Positions 36,701-49,610 are shown, numbered from the stretch's first letter. The stretch: DNA of 64,000 bases from Archegozetes longisetosus (GCA_018873245.2 JAEMBT020000007.1:3861129-3925128), one strand, 5' to 3'. The notes: generated from the letters alone by a model not told the origin. Numbers and translations are program-made.

Positions 36701-39171
36701 CTAAACTTTTGATCATTAATGGTGTTCAATGAACTCCTCTTTTAAGGAGAATAAGGAATGGCTTTCTTTAGCTCAAAGAAATGCTTTTGGCTGTTATTCG
36801 TGTGACACTATTGGGGCTCATATTAAGCCATTGATCTTACAATTAATAGTGGCGTAGATTTCAAGCCATCCTAAATTGCCTAAATTACCATCGTCAACTT
36901 TTTGTGAATGAGCAAAACTCTTCTCGACTGACAAACTTCAACCATTCGCTGTCAAACGAGCGCTTGCATTTTCTGCTTTAAACTATGCTTACAAACATTT
37001 AAATAGCTGTTAATCAAATAATTAGTTTTCAATTCAAACAAATACTCATTCTGATCGACAGCGCAAACATAACTATCAAATTATGAGTTGTCTAAAGTAG
37101 TTTAAAAATTTATAGATTAGATTAGACGAGAGAAATGGCGATGTTAACTGTTGTCTAAGTCGCCTATCATACAAAGTATCAAATGTATGAGTTACACGCA
37201 TTGGGTTCCTGTACAAAAAGGCCCACTATATCGAAACCTCAATATAATACATATGACTTCTAGATATGAAAAGGAGCTGAAGGTGATATTTAAAGCCTTT
37301 TTATAATACTAAAATATATAAGGGATGTCTGACTCTTCTGTATGGTGCGTTAATTACAAGAGTGTTTGAACAGAGAGTCCATTCATATAACCAGAATTAA
37401 GAGAAACGGAAACCGTTTTACAAGCCTTTAGGCACTAAACGTGGAAAAGAGAATCAAATTCTAATGACTTATTATGCGCTATATTTGTCTTTCAAATAGT
37501 TACTCAAGATTTCCGCCACTTTGAGAGACAACCGGTTCTATTGAAAGAAAACTAAAACACATCTTAAGGTACGAGTCGTTACACTAAACTTGAACTTAAC
37601 CTCTGTTTAAGCCTGAGGCCCGCTATTATTGGGAACACAACTAATTAATCAAACGTAATATCAATTGCTAATGAATTTGTTGTCTGAATCTTATTATCGG
37701 GTATTGTCTTAAATACGACCCAATTATGAAACAAAAAACATGTCACTACTATGTTTTAAATATTAATTGTTCTAATCATTAGTTTTGACCCAAATTCTCA
37801 TCAATTATTGTGAAAAAATAAATTCACTTCTCTTTAACTCTTATTGTATTTAAATTTGAATTCTGTTTGGCATCTATTTGTTTATTCACTTGGTTGAACT
37901 TCTGCCTAAAATAAACTTAAGCAAAATCTGGAAATCAACTGACACGCGGTTTATACTGAAGTTCTGAAAACATACTTTTCGTGAATAAGAAAAATTGTGA
38001 AAATCTTATATGAATTTCATATTGGGCTTAATGATGATTTGTATGCAACAAGTTGTTACAGTTTATCATTAAGTCATATAAAAGTAAATCAAAACTTTAT
38101 TTATAGTGTATTTAAATGAGAATAAATCTCATTTTAAACATACACTTAAAGAAGGTATCAATTTATCAAGTAAAGTAGTTTCAATGAAAATGCACTCCAA
38201 AGGAAGACTTTTAGATTAATTCCTTTTTTTCTTTTTAAATTCAAGTACAATGAACTCTTTTTTGGGTTCTTTATGTGATCCTATCACCAAAGGAGAAGAA
38301 ATTAGAGCAAATTGTGTCCATTAAAATTTGGACTCAGTTCTTAAATAGTTCAAACATCTATTCCCTATTTGAAACGAAAGAGAAATCGTTTCCCATTGTT
38401 TTCATTGTAAATTTGTGCCAAAAACCTATCAATAGTTTGGCTCACAAAATGAACGAATAAATTATTTGCAATTCATACTAAACACTTATTAAAGCATTTG
38501 AATAAACATCTGAAAACATTTCACAAAGTAATTGATAGACATTAGAAAAGCTGAAAAGCTTCTCAAAGTTTACCTTTCAATAAGTTTGCAAAGAATCAGA
38601 TCAATCAATCTCTTATCAAAAATAGTTATTGTGTTTCACTTCCTTATTGCCTGTCAAGAAAACGTTTTTTATAAGAAAAAATTAGTTTGAAGTGAAAGAA
38701 AGAGACAGTCTATCAGTTAAGAGAAGACTTTTTCTTAAGGCAATGACAATGAAATATATTATTATTATATAAATATCTATCTTCTTCTTATCTGTATTAC
38801 TAGTATTAAGTGATGATTATAAGGTGTCAAATACACTAATAATAATCAAATCGTACTCATATAGAGATAGGTATAATATTTTGTTACAAATAATAATCAA
38901 ATGAAATAATTGTCAAAAAAGGTTTTTCTCTTATGACCCAAAAAAGAGACCCAAAGAGAGAAAAAGAGCTTAAAGTAAAACATTACATAAGAGATTGGGG
39001 TCAAAGTCTGTCTTGTTTTGTGCCAATTGTAGCGATCCCTATATAAAGAGAAGAAGTTTTATAAACTTTTTTGAGTTCATTTCATTGAAAAAAAACTATA
39101 AAAAGCAGTCATTGATATCTTGAGCGCTGATTTCTTTGGGTTTGATCCGAGTCTGAGTTTCGGTTTAAGTC
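33794..39171. other. Large intergenic region, no gene seen
   Basis: 5.4 kb of AT-rich sequence between divergent thymosin beta and the secreted protein gene at 39172. Its few open frames (60-70 codons, Lys/Phe/Ile/Leu-rich) have no coding features. I saw no RNA gene or clear repeat. TATA-like TATATAAAG near 39041 and TATAAAAAG near 39097 may serve the gene at 39172. Confidence 0.45.
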
Positions 39172-40052
39172 ATGTCTGATTCATTGAAATGCCTTTTATT
39201 GACTTTTTGTGCGGTGATTTGTGTTTCTTCGGCACAATTTACAATCGGAGGCTCTTCACAACAGCAGCAGTCCCAGTCGCAGTATCCGCGCATCAAAATC
39301 GGTGGTCCTTTGGGTCAACTGATTCCGGGAGGAATTAATTTGGGCTCAGGTTTGGGCTCAATGTTGAACCAACTGATCAATAGTGCGGCCGGCAGTAGTA
39401 GTAGTTCTGGAAGTAGTGCCGCACCTTCTTCATCGGGAGTACAAATTCCCGGTCTGTCCACCTCTGCGTCTTCGCCTTATGTGAACGCAATACGCGGATA
39501 CGGAGGACTTGCGCCCAACTCTCCCTACAACGCCTTAAGTGCTTACAATTCTCCGCTTTCTTCTCAATCTCTCTACGGAAGTGCTTCTTCTCAGCCATAT
39601 TCAGGTCTGGGCAGTTCTTCGCTCTATGGCGGTCACTCTCAATCCAAATATCTGGGTTCCAATCCGTTCGGCTCCTCATTTTCTCCTTATTCCTCATCGC
39701 TTTCCGAAAGTAAGTCATAATTTCAATTTCAGTCAAGTATTGTTGTAGATCACGCTCACCAACAACAGACGATAAGTTTGTGAGTTTAGACTTAGTTGTC
39801 TAAACTTAATTTGAATGGGAGCGTGATCTACAACAATACTTAAATTAAGAAACGACCAAAGCCTAAGTTTAACGAACTCTCAAAATGACTATGATCAACT
39901 TCTTTCCTTCAGATCTTTATGGCTCTGCATCGAGTCCTTTAGGGTACAATTCTTTTGGCCCTCTTTCATCACAGTCTGCACCATCATTAGGTTCTTCTTC
40001 ATTATATAGCGGTTCTCTTCATCCTTCATCACAATTATTAGGAGCGGAATAA
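39172..40052 (+). CDS. Secreted Ser/Gly/Tyr-rich structural-type protein
   Basis: Two exons, 39172..39709 and 39913..40052, give 225 aa. The donor is CGAAA|GTAAGT and the acceptor CCTTCAG. The signal peptide is clear (LLLTFCAVICVSSA, cleavage before QF). The mature protein is Ser, Gly, Gln, Pro, Tyr and Leu-rich with recurring SLYGS, SPYSS and PLGQ-like pieces, one Ser run and no Cys. There is no catalytic domain. This composition suggests a cuticle, egg-shell or silk/adhesive component; the exact role is unknown. TATA-like sequences lie 75-130 bases upstream. It converges on the aquaporin gene with 272 bases between stops. Confidence 0.8.
39735..39841 (+). repeat. Long intronic hairpin (23-bp perfect stem), possible pre-miRNA or foldback element
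   Basis: Inside the 203-base intron of the secreted protein gene, 39735-39757 (AAGTATTGTTGTAGATCACG..) is a perfect 23-base inverted repeat of 39819-39841. The 61-base interior holds a second perfect stem, AGTTTAGAC (39783-39791) with GTCTAAACT (39798-39806). The fold is about 107 bases. It could give an intronic microRNA or be a small foldback insertion. No second copy was noticed in the window. Confidence 0.75.
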
Positions 40053-40324
40053 TTTTGGATTTATTAATAATTTTTAAATCAAATCTCATTTAATTTTCAA
40101 TTTATAAATTATACATTTTCAAATTATGTTTTCATTAGTTTTCTAACATTTTACCAAAAATTGTAATAATCATTGTATTAAAAAATGAAAGAAAATTCGT
40201 TTTAAAAGACTTATAGAATGTAAGTGAAATATAATATATTGAGCGAATAATGGGATAAAAATGAGAAATTCTACACTCATTCTTATAATTTGATTATTTT
40301 TAATAGCGAGACAAAATTTCTCTA

Positions 40325-42563
40325 TTATATGCTTGTTGTCACATTCGGCGGTTCATTAATTGCAGTTGCATTTGATTTGCTGTCTTGATCCCGGTGTAAT
40401 GTCTTATTTTGAAATATATAGCGGTGAAAAACTCCAGCCAGAGCTCCGCCAAGAAGTGGTCCAATCCAATAGACCTGACATGACAGGAATGGGAACGAAT
40501 GTTACGTTATTGTTATGCTGGATTGTATTATTAAGATTGGCGAAATGATAGGTTTTAAAGTAAGTAAGGTATGATATCTCACATAATGATGCTGCCAATA
40601 TCCCTGTATGACTGCCGGTCCAAATGAACGCGCCGTATTCATCGACGATGAGGTCAATGGGATCTAATATCAATAGAAATGTTAATTTTTCACTTTGATG
40701 CTTACGATCAAAGCCTAGATTTCTCAAAACTGTGAATTTTTGTTTAAAGAAATATTTGTGATTAAGATATAGCAGTTTGTTCGCAGCACCTTCAAATCAC
40801 ACTCTGGTTTAGACTTTAATTAAATGTTTTTAATGGAAAATTTTCAACTTGACAACTCGCTAATTATCAGAAAGCAAACGAATGAAGGTCTTTTATTTTT
40901 AATTAGGTTTTCGCATTTAATTCTCAGCAATTGATTGAGAAAACTTTTTGACTTCATAATTAATTTCTAATGACATTCCAATAAAGCCTGAATATGATGT
41001 TAAAAAGTTTGTTTTGATCGATTTTTAAATAGTTTTCTGTTGTACTCCTAAGCTTACATTAATATCTTAAAAGTACTCAAAAACAGACGTGTTAAGCAAT
41101 TCATCAGTTATATTTGAAACTTGCGTTCATTGAAGAGAAAGTTAAAAATTGCAAAAATAAATGAAAGCTTGATAAATGAGTATTTAATGGAATTTGTCAG
41201 AAATTAATTGAATTAAAAGTCATTAATAAGCAAATCTTTGTGTTAATGCTCAGCCTTTAAAGTAGAATAATTTGAAAAACAATCAAAAAATGATGAGAAG
41301 AGATGATCTCAATTGATATTTCCTGATTAGAGCTGAACAGGAAAGCAGTTCTGCTCTGAATAGCGATCATTTCTATTGCTTGTGATTGCCTCAAATGAGG
41401 CAACAATACGTCTACGAGTTTATGGCAATGACTTAGTTTGGGAGAAAAGTAAACTATTTTAACGTAGCAAAGCATCATTCGATCTCCTAAAAATTGAGCA
41501 TTATTTTTGCAAACAAATCAGTGCTCCGATGTTGTCGATCGCTGGCACCGACATTTCACATTGACCATTGCGGGGCTTCACTTTAAAGGTCTAACTGTTA
41601 GCTCAATAGTGTACGTTGGGACAGGATTAGTGACTTCACTGCATCGATGACTCACTGTTAAGAGGCTCATATCTCGAGGTGTTGCTGTATTCGCTTTAAA
41701 TAGTTCTCATGCAAAACATTTATGGCTAAGCATTTCAGAATCATTTAACAAAAAAACACTTTCTTCGAACTTGAGATCACTTCCAAAACACATCAATTTT
41801 CAAATGAAATCTATAATTGGTTCAAAAGAATTTAGTTACGATTGAATCATATTCCTAAAAAATTTCTGACGAACAACTTTCTTGATGATCAAGCTTTAAT
41901 CTAATCAAAATGATTACTCACTTCAACTGGTGCTAACTAATTGAATGATGGACAAAATCTTGAGATAAAGTTTAAGCTAAATGAATAAGCAAGCCAAGTG
42001 GGACCTACCGCGAATAGATGGCCTGTGGCCACTGCCAGACCAATAGTCAAGGGGGCCAAACTGGAATTCGACTCACAAACATTGCAAATGACAAAAACCA
42101 AAAGGAATACAATCACTGTTTCCACGCAAATTCCCTGAAATGCATTCAAGCCATTCAATTTAGTGGCGCACAAGTCCTGGGCACCCGTTGGCAGAACTGC
42201 TGCCAAAACCGAAGCGCCCCCAATGCCTCCGAGAAGTTGCGCCAAAATATAAATTCCAGCTCGAACGAGACTCAGCTGTCCGTTTGCCAGCAGTCCAACT
42301 GTGACTCCGGGGTTGATATGACAGCCGGACACATGGCCCAAAGTTGCAACCAAACACATGACGGTCAGACCGAAGGAGAGTGCAGTCGAGACCAAAGCGT
42401 CGCCCCGTTTTTGAGTTGAGACACAGGTACCGCATGTGAAAAGCACGAGAATAGCGGTTCCCAGGAACTCGGCCAAAGCAGTTCTTATGAGGTCCGCGCG
42501 TTCAGATGATAGAAATCGAGACAAAGTCTTTTGAGTCGAAGATTGGGTTTGATTCGAAGACAT
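40325..42563 (-). CDS. Aquaporin (MIP family) with altered NPA motifs, complete
   Basis: Three exons: 42563..42009, 40663..40583 and 40474..40325, giving 261 aa, the family's usual size. Introns have donors GCG|GTAGGT and TAT|GTGAGA, all phase 0. It forms a plasma-membrane water channel with six membrane helices. The first pore loop reads SGCHINPGVTV (NPG, residues 84-86) and the second SSSMNTARSFGPAV (NTA, 194-196), where most members have NPA twice. The selectivity-filter positions look like those of water-specific channels: Phe64 (LSFGL), His182 (TGHLFA) and Arg197. Other family marks are AEFLGTAILVLF and VYWIGPLLGGALAGVF. The C-terminal tail is short and polar. Whether the NPA changes affect transport is unknown. 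Confidence 0.92.
40664..42008. other. Intron 1 of the aquaporin gene
   Basis: A 1345-base AT-rich intron, unusually long for this window. No exon, RNA gene or repeat is seen inside. Confidence 0.7.
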
Positions 42564-44850
42564 GTTCGATAACTTGGCTATTTTGTGGATGAGATTGAAG
42601 TGAATTAATAAATGAGTTGAAGTGGTGTTGAGTCAAGAGTAAAGTGAAGAAGAGGTGGGCTTTCAATGGCTCTCATTCAATCGTTTGTTTTGTCCAATGA
42701 GAACATGAGACCATTTTAGTGAATGAATGTATAGTTTGTGGAATTGTGCGAAAATTACAGCGAAGGTTAAGCTTAACTCCAAAACTATTACAATCAGTAA
42801 TAATTATGATAAAGTTTTGTAACTTTTATAAACTTTTGTGAACTAAAGCCTGTAAATAACCCGCTATAACAGCTTTAAAACAATATTTGGTTCCGATTTC
42901 TACCAGAGCTGCAAAATGTTCAAAGGAGTTTGTCATTACTTAACACAAATTAAGCTGCACTTCGAGATTAAGAATAAACAAAAATCTTCACTTAAGTGAT
43001 AGATAATCGTTAAATATGTTTGCTTTTTCCAACGATTTGCAAACAGATGAAAGCAATAGTTTTTAACCTAATTTTTTTCAGTTACTCAAACATTAGACAC
43101 TCAATAATTGATAAGCTTTAAGAAAAGGTTTATTCATTCAAAGTAATTAAATAGAAAAACAATTAGAGCTTAACTCCAGTAAAAAAGACTTCTGGGTTTT
43201 ATGGAAAAAGATCATAATTGTTCCCCTAAAACATTTACAAATATTTCTTTTTTAAAACAAAACATAATCGCCTTAAAAAGTGCTTAATATTCTTTTCAAA
43301 AAAAGCATTTCTTTCAAAATCTTATGAATAATGGCATAAATTATCAAAAGAATGCTTCGCTTGTTCTCAACTCTAATAATTCAATTTGGAAAGAAATTGA
43401 AAAAATTTACGATTCATTTATTACTAGTATATGTTTTATTGGTTTAGAAACAGAGCAATAAATTGTGGCTTTCGGGACATTTATTGTTATTTTTAGAAAA
43501 GTTCAGTAAATGACTACAGAAATGATAAAAAAATTACAATCAAACATATAGAGAATGTTGTATTTCCATACGAATCAAATCATTCATGATATGATATTAT
43601 GTAAATTTGTGATAACAACGAATGAATTCATTTGAGTCTGTGGACCGTTAATAGCCTCGATTGAAATGGGAGCATTGCTGCAGTTTTGCTTCATTTTAGT
43701 TTCATTGGTAATGAAATGTTTGCTTTCATTCTTTTCAATGCTTTCGATATTAATCCATTTCGTACAACAATAGAGTATAAAATTGAACAAAAAATTCGCT
43801 CAAATGTTACAAAGGTTGGAAGCATATATAATTTAGATAACGTTCAGATAACTGCTTTTGGCTTTAAATACTTTTGCTATGATTTCAGATTGGATTGAAA
43901 AAGAGTTACCTTGACTTTCATGACATAATCATTCCTGAATTATTAGCTTTAGCTTGTTTATAGTTCTTCGAATAGAGGTATGAGATGTTTGAATCTTAAC
44001 AAATTTGTTTTAAATTTTCAAATTTATTCAAAGAGATAATAAAAGTTTGTTCGTCAGACTAAAACAGAAATAGAGTCACATAAATCTGTGCCTTATTGAC
44101 TTTTCATTCAAAAATTATATAAATAGTTACAAAAAGAAGTTTGAAAAATATAGTTAAGCCAAAGTTTTCGCTCTCATTAAATAAAATCTTTCAGTTTCGT
44201 TAAATAAAATCGGAAATTTGCTGAGGAGTTGAATAATTAATTAATTGGAAACAGTTTACTACAGCTAAATTGAGTAATTGTTCAAATGTATGCATTGCTA
44301 TTGCCAGTAGCATTCTATGCTTAAGTAGTTCTATCAGAAAATCTATTTCCAGTGGTTGCATTGCTATTTCCATTTTAAAGCCTGCTTTGATTTCCTGCTT
44401 TGAAATGCATTGTAAATATTTTATTTGTATTGAATACTCGATCATATTGTGCTGTATTCAATTCTATTTGAACACTGTAAACAAGCAGCGAGCCATAAGT
44501 AACCGAAATTAGAAAAATATTCGTTTCTAAGATCAACAGTGGTCTACTTTTTCAAAAATATGAAAAAATACTTGTGACCATGTCTCACAAAACAAATAAC
44601 TGATAACCAGCATAATCTGATTTAGATTAAACAGATAATTATTGTTCTAAAGCTTCATACTCTTTAAATGTTTGAAATTGGAAATAGCGATGCATACGAT
44701 GCAAACATAACTGAATTTGGCTGTATGGTTGAGGAATGTACTTCAAATAAATGTTTGATTACTATTTGTTGAGCACTTCTATTAAATTTAGCGAATTATT
44801 GCTAATGTTTCATAAGTAGCGGAATACTATTAAACAAGTTTCTTATTCCT
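42564..44850. other. Upstream of aquaporin, no gene seen
   Basis: AT-rich intergenic DNA. Overlapping open frames around 43600-43900 and 44200-44510 are short, use AT-biased codons and have no domain. They are judged not to be genes. Confidence 0.45.
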
Positions 44851-45610
44851 AATTCAAAGAGCATCCTTTCAAAGTGCACTTTTCTGGAAAACGCTACTAT
44901 GATTGACGAAATCAAATTTTTGACGAGTCGAGCGCCAAAAACGGACCCCTTTAGTCCAAGGCTAACCCGTAGACCCCCTATGACTAGGATTAATGTAACT
45001 TTTGGTTTTGGTTTATTTGACTCTTAAATCATACTATTTTACCGAATAAAAATAAAGTGAAAATCAGCTCAATCAATCGATTTAAAAGCATTTATTATTA
45101 AGCATACTAAGTGGTTTAGTGGTTAGTGTACTGACCACTCGTAGAAATAGGCCGGGTTTGCGTACACTCTTGATAATTTCTTTTTAATGTCAAATTAATT
45201 TTAATTAAATTTTTTCATTCGAAAATTTGATTTCAGTTAAATGAACTCATATTTCAGTTAAATTGGGATTCAAGCAGTAAAAATAAAAGCAGGCTTATCT
45301 TGAATTTATAAATTACTGTATTACTCTTTTTTACTGATCTTATCCTAATTTAACTGAAATATAAGCGTAATTTGCAACAATATTATGGCAAACGCGTAGT
45401 AAGTCAAACTTTCGAATGAAAAAATTGAATTAAAATTAACGATTTTAATAATAATCAAAGCAAAGTTACATTAATCCTAGTCATAGGGGGTCTACGGGTT
45501 AGCCTTGGACTTAAAGGGTCCTGTTTTTGGCGCTCAACTCGTCGAAAATTTGATTTCATCAATCATAGTAGTGCCAGAAAAGTGCACTTTTAAAGGATTC
45601 TCTTTGAATT
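44851..45610. mobile_element. Foldback (long terminal inverted repeat) DNA element
   Basis: 44851-45004 and 45455-45610 are inverted copies. Both ends read AATTCAAAGAG.ATCCTTT inward, and blocks such as TTTGACGAGT.GAGCGCC, CCAAGGCTAACCCGTAGACC and CCCTATGACTAGGATTAATG are shared. A second pair of inner arms (about 45190-45276 and 45345-45440) also match inverted, so the element is one long imperfect palindrome. The left arm carries about 170 extra bases (about 45010-45180) with no partner in the right arm. No transposase frame exists, so it is non-autonomous. I could not fix a target-site duplication. Confidence 0.85.
45106..45175 (+). other. tRNA-like relic inside the foldback element
   Basis: AGTGGTTTAGTGGTTAGTGT resembles the D-arm/A-box region of tRNAs, and GGCCGGGTTTGCGT a degenerate T-arm/B-box. 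However 45119-45140 (AGTGGTTAGT GT ACTGACCACT) is itself a near-perfect palindrome and no full cloverleaf forms. It is more likely a tRNA-derived SINE head or a chance relic than a working tRNA gene. Confidence 0.35.
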
Positions 45611-47769
45611 TTAGTTCTTGAATACATGATGAGTTTTTGAAGTTTTTCAATTCTAAATGTTTTTTATGGTATTGAAAAAAGATAATTTCTTTGACCATTT
45701 CATAGAAATTGTTAAATTAGTATTAATTTCCAAAAAAACCCAATTTTTGTCTTCTACTACATTATGAATCTATACAAAGGATATTTTGAGAATTAATGCT
45801 AATGTATACAACTACAAACTTTCGAAATGCTTAGATACATCGAATGCATGCATGACTGCAATAATTAGATTGTTTTAGAGGAATCATCAAGAAATATATT
45901 TGTTCATTAGCCATATTTTATAAGTAAAACAACTTTAGAAATATCATTATTTTGCTATAAATAGTAAACTTTATAGTTATTGTTTTGAATAAACAGATAA
46001 TTAATTTTAAATTGTGTGAACCGTTGCTTATGTTAAAAATCGAAACTAAATAACATCTCAAATAACTCTTAGATCAAGTAGTTGGAGAAGAATTCTTGCG
46101 ATAACAGTGCTGCCATCTATTGTTCAGTTAACTGAATTCAATTTAAACTTAAGATATTCAAAAGGATGTTTGCAATTATCAACTTCGAAACTTGAATATT
46201 TAGAACATTACACACTTAGAAACTTAACAACCATCGATAGCAGCCAGAAGTAATATGGTTATGATGGTATGTTTTACATCGGATCATAATATTGAATATA
46301 TTAACAAACTTATAGGGTATTCAATGTAGCAATCAAAGCAAATTTAAAATCAGATTTGATAACAAATTAGTGTGCATCACAAGCAGGTTGATATAACAGC
46401 TGCCTTTTAATCGTTGCCATCAAGGACTATTAAGTTTTTAAGCGTACAGTTTTTCTGATGAAAATATTAATTATACTAATAAGTGCTCCATTTTTTAAAA
46501 CTCAAATCTGTGAGTCTCTCCAAAAGTAAATTTTGTGAAAATAATTTCTACTACTATTGAATAAAGCTAAAAGATTAGTTAAGAAATAATGACTCTAAAT
46601 TATAGGATTGTTGGTATTGGGTAAAAAGATGACTGTTCAGATTTAAAGCAATTCGTGTTAGTTATGAAATAAGCTAATTATTTATCGTTCTTAGATTTGG
46701 ACGCAAAAAATCGTCAAACGTCGAATCAATTGTGACTCTATGCGATCGAAACAAATAAAAAGGAGTTGAGGCGCCCAGTAGAGTCGGAGCCAGACTTTTT
46801 GGCTAGTTTTCTATGCGCCAGCGATTAATCGATTTAATCCTATTCTTACAGGAGTTATACAGAATCAAATTCTAAAATAAAATCAATTTTTGTTGTGCAG
46901 TGATGTAACCTTAAGTGGTTTGAATCGAGATTTTGCATATTTCCTAGAAACTGCGTTAAAAGTTATTTAACACTTGTTTTTTCAATATCCCATCACTCAT
47001 GTGTATTATAAGACATGTGTATTAACTATACCACACTTTAAATATATAAACAAAAGTTTTGTTTTCTTTAGTGGGGTCGGCTCTCAGGAGCCAAACGTAG
47101 AACATCAAAATGGATCCTAAGATCTCAATCTTTCTTGTGTGTGCAAATTTTAATTTGAATTTTATGTCACTTTGTCTACGCTTTTCATGTTTATATAATA
47201 AAAGTTAAAAAGAGCTCAAAACTATCCCAACTATTAATAGCCGACTATGCCTTTTGACAACGGCGTAGCATTTTAGTAAAAAGTTCTGAAGACTATTGGC
47301 ATTTTGCTTGAACAAACAATATTCAAAGTTTAAAAGATTTTAATCAGACTTCTCTGTTACTTTCTTGCAGTCGTTTAACTTCGGAGATTCACAATCAGTC
47401 ATTAAAAGGTTCGACATTCATTGTCATCTTTCATGACTGAAATTTATTACTATTATTCTTTGCTTTCAGTTTTCAAACGGAACTGCAAAATATTCTTCAT
47501 TTATCATTTGTTGGTTCAGTTTAATCAAATTTGAGAGCTTTGATCTCAACTGGGAACTGGCCGCATGTCAATTACTGTCGAGTCTAACGGGTCATCTTAA
47601 CTTATATTAGACATATTTTTGAATATTTCATATATATTTTTATACTTTTTGAGGCTCAATAACTATTTGAGAATGCCGTTCAGCAATGGATTCTCAGAAT
47701 CATCGAGACTAAAAAATGTAAAGAATTAGAAAGTAAACTGAATTAAACGAAATGCTCTCACTCTTTAGA
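45611..47769. other. Intergenic, nothing recognised
   Basis: AT-rich DNA between the foldback element and the RCC1-kinase pseudogene. No exon, RNA gene or repeat could be supported. Confidence 0.4.
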
Positions 47770-49610
47770 GTTAATATTAAATAATTCTCGATTAACAATT
47801 CCAAGATTATAAATATCTACTTTTGTGTCATATTTTCTTGATTTCATTACTTCTGGTGCCGTGTAATTACGAGTTCCTGACCCCTTAGTATGTGATTGGT
47901 CATCGAATATATGAACAACTGCTAAACTAAAATCAGCTAACTTAGCAAATCTACCATTCTCACCATTGGTTATTAAAATTTTTCTGGTTTTAAGTCTCTA
48001 TGAATTATGGGAGGATTTTGTGTATGCAAATAATTAAGGCTTTAGAGTAATTCAACCGCACCAAGTTCGCACGAAATACATTAATCCAATATTGAGTCAA
48101 TTGGTTGACTATTCTCTGGATACAAACAATTTGTGACTTGTTTCAAAGTTTTAGAACAAAACTCCATTTGAATATGAAGTAAAGCTTTTTGGCGTGGATC
48201 TAATACTGGGTATGAATAACCGAGCTCCACATCATAATTTTCGGTTCTTTCGTAATCTTCCAGTTTTACATAGTTACTTTCCAGCCATGAAGTTATGAAT
48301 TCCACTATAAATTAACTTTTAAGTTTTGAGGCTATAGATAGTTCTCGAAAAACACAATTAATTTCTCTTTTATTTAAAGGAATCCTTTAATTGCATAAAC
48401 CTCTTCATCATTTTTATTAATAGCTTTGTAAACAATTCCAAAGCCTCCGCATTCAATCAGAGCTCGTTCTTTGAAATCTTTTAATCTATTCATAAGTATT
48501 TCGAAGACACTCAATGTTTTATGTGTGATTTGAAAATGATCTGCGAATATTTCATGAAATGAATTTAAATGAATTTGTTTTAACGTTGATATCTGACCTC
48601 TATCCCAAATGCAAAATGTATGATTGCCTGTCTGTGCCATTGAAATGTCGTAACAAAAATGTGAAGCCATATCGATCAACTTATTTGGATGAACCAAATT
48701 TCCAGAACTGAATTGCTTTTCATTGTCAACTTCTGTCCCTAATTATCCTCTCTTAATACTACCCAAAACACAAATGTCTCCATCTCTTAATAACAATAAG
48801 TTGATTTTCATAACTTATCTTTTCAATGATAACTGTGTTTAGTTCGATGAGTTTAGGCGAATTACAATCTTTATTGAATGATTAGAATCGCATGAAATCG
48901 CATTAACTTTTTCACCATCAAATCCCTCCACATGTGGTTTTAAGACGTTATCATAACTTCCATTCCCGATCTGTCCGTATGTATTATTTGCTCAGGCATA
49001 CACTTCACCATCAATTGTCAGCACAAGTGTATGCAAATAACCACAGGACATATCAATCACAGTTTTGTCCCTTAAATATTCATTTAATACTGGTTTATAT
49101 GTCATCCGATCATCTCTTGTTCCATTGCCCAATACTCTCCAATAGTCATTTACCCAACAATAAAATTGGCTATGATTATTGCGTGCCATGGCACGTTCAT
49201 AACTAATATTGATATCAGTGATTTGTTCAAAATAAAACTCCTCGACAATTATCAATTTATTTACAGAATAGTCACGCCCAACGCTTAAGATTTCACTTTG
49301 ATTAGAACCGTAAGTAAAGACTCGATTGTCATTCGTTACAATAATATATTCTCTTTATGACGAAAGCCATGCACTGCTCTGAAGACTTAAGGTTTTAATT
49401 CTCTGCTTGATGTCTGGTTCTGTTTAAAACTTTCAATTTCTCGAAGATTGTATTTTCAGATATCTTGACGTTGTCTTAGTTAAAGTTGTAAAAGTGATTA
49501 CAACTAGCGCTCAACTTTTGAACTTGTGTTGTAAAACCGATTTGTGATATCGACCATTTGGTTAACTCACCCAAATCTATAAGAATCCAGCTGTTTATTG
49601 AGGCAGACAT
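47770..49610 (-). pseudogene. Decayed RCC1-repeat / protein kinase fusion gene (copy 2)
   Basis: Begins with an ATG at about 49610 (MSASINSWILIDLGE). RCC1-type blades follow (VTNDNRVFTYGSN, FYCWVNDYWRVLGNGTRDD, VIDMSCGYLHTLVLTIDGEVYA, NNTYGQIGNG, THFCIWDRG-like). A kinase domain then has a Gly loop (IECGGFGIVYKA), VYAIKGF, a hinge-like LHIQMEFCSKTLK, IHRDLKPE (about 48005), DFS in place of DFG, APEV and KVDIYNLG. Lesions include Trp-to-TGA after DGEVYA (48990), stops in the first 200 bases and before SLNYLH, and TAATAA after HRDLKPEKF with a frame change. The order RCC1 repeats then kinase is consistent in both window copies. Parts could still be read as a gene with introns, but the stops inside conserved motifs argue against this. 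Confidence 0.75.

Noticed and set aside
42018..42419. 133-codon plus-strand open frame
   Set aside because: Antisense to aquaporin exon 1; codon bias of the real gene keeps it open.
45106..45175. Functional tRNA gene
   Set aside because: A-box-like sequence is present but no acceptor stem or full cloverleaf forms and the B-box is degenerate.
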